Origin: Patescibacteria group bacterium
GTDB lineage: Bacteria > Patescibacteriota > Gracilibacteria > UM-FILTER-43-11
Direction of reading: 5' to 3'
Length of the DNA stretch: 9,179 nucleotides
NCBI GenBank assembly: GCA_029260955.1
Contig: JAJDCF010000031.1
Coordinates: 1 to 9,179, forward strand
The translations under genes and the position numbers were made by a program. Below are positions 7,344 to 9,179 of this stretch, piece after piece. Position 1 is the first letter of the stretch. Every line of letters begins with the position of its first letter. Under the pieces are notes generated by a model, which did not search any database, was not told the DNA's origin, and saw only the letters and a program-made list of their open reading frames with translations.

Positions 7344-7381
7344 TGTCTAACGCTAAAAATTACTTAAGACTGCTCTGATAC

Positions 7382-7410
7382 TTGCTTCTAAGGCCATTTT
7401 TTGGTATAAT
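7382..7410 (+). promoter_or_regulatory. Promoter of the pilT-like gene
   Basis: A perfect extended -10, TGGTATAAT (7402-7410), follows TTGCTT (7382-7387, 3 of 6 to TTGACA) with a 17-base spacer. The start point should be near 7417, leaving a leader of about 20 bases with no SD before the ATG at 7438. Confidence 0.75.
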
Positions 7411-7437
7411 ATATAGATATAAATACAAACAAATTTC

Positions 7438-8607
7438 ATGGCAGACGAACTAAACATTCAGCAGGCACCTGTTCCAGCTACAGAGGCTCCTGCAGCTCCA
7501 GCAGCTCAGCCAAAAGTAACAGATGAGGCTGTTAATCAGCCCACGCCTGTGCCGCAAGCTAGTGCTGGCATTACTCTAGACCAACTAGTAAGCATTGCTA
7601 TTGAGCAAGATGCCTCTGATATTCATTTTGGTGAGGGGAGTCGTATAGCGCTTCGAGTTGGCGGTAAATTTGTATTCGTAGAAAACGTTGACACACTTTC
7701 TAAAGATGCTGCAGATGCGATGATAAAAGAAATGATTCCTGGTGAGCCCGAGCAGAAGCGCTTTCAGACACTTCGTGAAATGGATTTTTCTTACATCCAC
7801 TCTACCGGTGTTAGCTTTCGTGTGAACATCTATTTCAGCCGAGGAAGACTGACTGGTTCTATGCGTATGATTTCAAAGCATCTTCCTAAAATGGACGAGC
7901 TTGGAATTCCTGAGGTGATGAAACAGTTTTTTACACAGCGTCAGGGGCTTATATTGGTGACTGGTACTACCGGTTCCGGTAAGTCTACCTCTGTTCAGTC
8001 GATGTTGGATTACGTGAATGATACTTTCGTTAATCATATAATTACGATCGAGAATCCTATTGAGCATGTATTTAAAGAAAATAAATCAATTTTCTCTCAG
8101 CGAGAGCTGGGTAAAGACACGTTGACGTTTACCAATGCTATTCATTCTGCCAGTCGTGAAGACCCTAATATCATCATGGTTAGCGAGATCAATGATCGTG
8201 AGGCCTTCAATGCGGTTTTAAACCTAGTTGAAATGGGACACTTGGTAATTGCTTCTGTTCCGACCAAGAATGTATTGCAAACAATTGAACACTTGGTTGC
8301 TATGTATCCACATGAAGAGCAAGAAATCATGCAGGATAGATTTGCTGAAAGTATGTCAGTGATTATGTCTCAGGATCTTCTGGACCGAGTAGATCAGCCA
8401 GGACGCGCTGCTGTTTTTGAAATTTTGGTTGGCAACAAAGGTACAAAGAATATTGTACGGCATGGCAGTCTCTCACAGCTACGAACCGCAATGGAATCAG
8501 GTTCTGAGGAAGGTATGATTACTATGGATGCTTATGCTAATCATCTTGCAGAAAACGGCATCATTGCCAAAGAAGCTGTGGCGCAATATGTTCCGTCTCA
8601 GGACTAA
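7438..8607 (+). CDS. pilT: PilT-like type IV pilus ATPase, divergent motifs
   Basis: This 389-residue cytoplasmic secretion ATPase belongs to the PilT/VirB11 superfamily. PilT hexamers power pilus retraction and twitching motility. The N-terminal 43 residues are an Ala/Pro-rich low-complexity tail, followed by the PilT N-domain (about 45-150) and the RecA-like core. Walker A is GTTGSGKST (176-184). The Asp box reads IITIENPIE (201-209), with N206 where Asp is usual, though catalytic E205 is kept. Walker B reads NIIMVSEIND (244-253), retaining catalytic E250 but with Ser for Gly and Asn for the Arg of 'GEMRD'. The His box GHLVIASVPT (267-276) keeps H268 but lacks the second His (P275). The PilT C-domain is recognisable in AESMSVIMSQDLLDR (303-317) and GMITMDAYANHL (359-370).
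The overall match to PilT/PilU is clear, but these changes suggest a divergent paralogue, perhaps an auxiliary or regulatory ATPase. It is a single-gene unit with its own promoter; no other pilus gene lies in the window. Confidence 0.85.
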   Translation: MADELNIQQAPVPATEAPAAPAAQPKVTDEAVNQPTPVPQASAGITLDQLVSIAIEQDASDIHFGEGSRIALRVGGKFVFVENVDTLSKDAADAMIKEMIPGEPEQKRFQTLREMDFSYIHSTGVSFRVNIYFSRGRLTGSMRMISKHLPKMDELGIPEVMKQFFTQRQGLILVTGTTGSGKSTSVQSMLDYVNDTFVNHIITIENPIEHVFKENKSIFSQRELGKDTLTFTNAIHSASREDPNIIMVSEINDREAFNAVLNLVEMGHLVIASVPTKNVLQTIEHLVAMYPHEEQEIMQDRFAESMSVIMSQDLLDRVDQPGRAAVFEILVGNKGTKNIVRHGSLSQLRTAMESGSEEGMITMDAYANHLAENGIIAKEAVAQYVPSQD

Positions 8608-8755
8608 AGTCTTCTGACAACTTTAAAAAAGTTTTCAGTACTTTCAAAATATCTGTCTTCGCTCCTCATTTTCTTCGCTTAGCTTCAAAAGCTTCCTTCA
8701 GGGCACATGTCCCCTCAGGGTCTTTTTCGCGCGCTCGCAAAAATGCGTCACTCAA
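8604..8755 (-). other. Unassigned structured region with two overlapping mini-ORFs
   Basis: The gap between the convergent pilT-like and membrane-protein genes is GC-richer and more structured than the rest of the window. On the minus strand it reads as two tiny frames. One runs from a TTG at 8755 to a TGA at 8666 (29 residues, SDAFLRAREKDPEG... ending EAKRRK). The other runs from an ATG at 8669 to a TAG at 8604 (21 residues, MRSEDRYFESTENFF...). They overlap as ATGA, and the first begins six bases after the membrane-protein stop. Their composition is protein-like, but starts and lengths are weak evidence. The same bases form small hairpins: CGCA-UUUU-UGCG; T5-GCG/CGC-A5 at 8722-8742; and AGCTT/AAGCT near 8681-8693. 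Two copies of TCTTCGC lie at 8656 and 8672. It could be decayed coding sequence, a dispersed intergenic repeat, or a small RNA. I do not recognise it. Confidence 0.3.
8606..8644 (+). terminator. Hairpin at the pilT stop codon, probable 3' end
   Basis: The inner stem pairs 8614-8624 with 8628-8638 (11 positions, one mismatch, AAA loop). An outer stem pairs AAAGT (8606-8610) with ACTTT (8640-8644) across a small internal loop. The structure begins within the TAA stop. No U-tract follows, so it may be an RNA-stabilising 3' hairpin or a weak terminator rather than a canonical intrinsic one. Confidence 0.45.
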
Positions 8756-8761
8756 CCATTT

Positions 8762-9133
8762 TTATTTGTGTGTGAGCCAGTGAATCAGGAAGTTAGCAAC
8801 AGCTAGTAGTAGACCCGCATAGAAGTAGGCGGCGATATGTTCGACGTGTATTCCAATGCCATCGAAGGCCAGGATTTCGAGGCTGTATTTAGCGAGCCAG
8901 ATCACCAGCATGTTTAGCACAAAGCTGAAAAGTCCTGCCGTGATCAAAAGTAGTGGGAGGGATAGCAGCTTGAGCAGAGGTTTGACTAGGCTGTTGAGTA
9001 ATCCGAATATGAGCGCAGCAGCAAGGTAACCCAAAACGCCTCCTGTAATGGCGAAATCGCCATTGAGAATAAGCGAGATAAAATATAGCGCACCCGCGTT
9101 AGCCAGAAGATGTAATACAAAGCGTCTGATCAC
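8762..9133 (-). CDS. Small four-helix membrane protein (YvlD / phage holin IV-like)
   Basis: This 123-residue protein is almost entirely hydrophobic, with four predicted membrane helices (about 5-23, 31-48, 56-80 and 99-120). The second and third helices are joined by the family signature NSLVKPLLKLLSLP (47-60), and N74 in the third helix is also typical. This matches the bacterial family annotated as phage holin family 4 or YvlD-like (PF04020), whose members are mostly chromosomal and have no proven holin activity. The function is unknown, possibly membrane or envelope stress related, and the phage name should not be read as evidence of a prophage.
The start is a GTG at 9131-9133. No ATG lies in frame upstream, and the promoter -10 ends only seven bases before it, implying a leaderless or nearly leaderless transcript. 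The gene is convergent with the pilT-like gene. Confidence 0.88.
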   Translation of the reverse strand: MIRRFVLHLLANAGALYFISLILNGDFAITGGVLGYLAAALIFGLLNSLVKPLLKLLSLPLLLITAGLFSFVLNMLVIWLAKYSLEILAFDGIGIHVEHIAAYFYAGLLLAVANFLIHWLTHK

Positions 9134-9140
9134 GACTAAA

Positions 9141-9169
9141 ATTCTAGCACATTTTACCTGTAACTTGAA
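9141..9169 (-). promoter_or_regulatory. Promoter of the small membrane-protein gene
   Basis: On the minus strand an extended -10, TGCTAGAAT (9141-9149, TAGAAT 5 of 6), follows TTCAAG (9164-9169, 3 of 6 to TTGACA) with a 17-base spacer. The expected start point, 6-8 bases downstream of the -10, coincides with the GTG start codon at 9133, so the mRNA would have no leader. Confidence 0.55.
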
Positions 9170-9179
9170 TTTTAGTTTT

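Larger units (their letters stand above)
7233..7367. repeat. Three copies of TTAAGTAAT in the divergent spacer
   Basis: The 10-mer GTTAAGTAAT occurs at 7233-7242 and again at 7250-7259, a spacing of 17 bases. The inverse complement ATTACTTAA occurs at 7359-7367, between the two divergent -35 regions. Two copies fall in the cold-shock leader and partly overlap the 7239-7277 inverted repeat. Repeated short motifs between divergent promoters can be operator sites, but the spacer is very AT-rich, so chance similarity is not excluded. Confidence 0.35.

Noticed and set aside
8762..9133. Prophage or lysis cassette suggested by the holin-like protein
   Set aside because: No endolysin, phage structural gene, integrase or attachment site is present, and this family is mainly chromosomal.

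Overview
The window looks like a chromosome segment of a lean, AT-rich bacterium, most likely a member of the Candidate Phyla Radiation (Patescibacteria). The reasons are the overall gene style, a cold-shock protein of the short 'IIKRLNEKGFGFI' type, a solitary divergent PilT-like ATPase, a short four-helix YvlD/phage-holin-like membrane protein, and first genes of transcription units that lack Shine-Dalgarno (SD) sequences. TGA is used as a true stop: two genes end in TGA inside ATGA overlaps. This argues against the recoded (TGA = Gly) lineages. The taxonomic placement is inference and no marker gene is present.

Layout. Positions 2-46 hold the last codons of an upstream gene. An extended -10 promoter (75-83) then starts a four-gene signalling operon on the + strand. 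It encodes a single-domain response regulator (132-500), a soluble five-PAS protein with no kinase domain (548-2635), a membrane Cache-HAMP protein with no output domain (2632-3918), and a Cache-HAMP-PAS-PAS hybrid with full HisKA and HATPase_c domains (3915-6911). The last three are joined by ATGA overlaps. A 12-bp-stem bidirectional terminator (6964-7001) separates the operon from a convergent cold-shock gene (7024-7221, minus). The cold-shock gene and a pilT-like gene (7438-8607, plus) are divergently transcribed. Their spacer of about 216 bp carries two recognisable promoters, a 9-bp motif present three times, and an 11-bp inverted repeat that would fold in the cold-shock mRNA leader. After pilT comes a hairpin at its stop codon and a GC-richer, structured stretch of about 110 bases of unknown nature. 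A convergent small membrane-protein gene follows (8762-9133, minus), apparently read from a leaderless promoter.

How the parts may work together. Only the third sensor protein carries a transmitter, and the only receiver is the stand-alone regulator. The simplest reading is that the PAS protein and the Cache-HAMP protein feed cytoplasmic and external signals into the one kinase through their coiled-coil tails, which share a near-identical motif, and that the kinase phosphorylates Asp56 of the regulator. The output is unknown because the regulator has no effector domain. The nearby PilT-like ATPase makes pilus control conceivable, but it sits in a separate transcription unit. The best second-look items are the one-kinase/two-kinase-less-sensor arrangement with its shared tail, the cold-shock leader hairpin, the PilT variant with altered Asp, Walker B and His boxes, and the unexplained 8604-8755 region.
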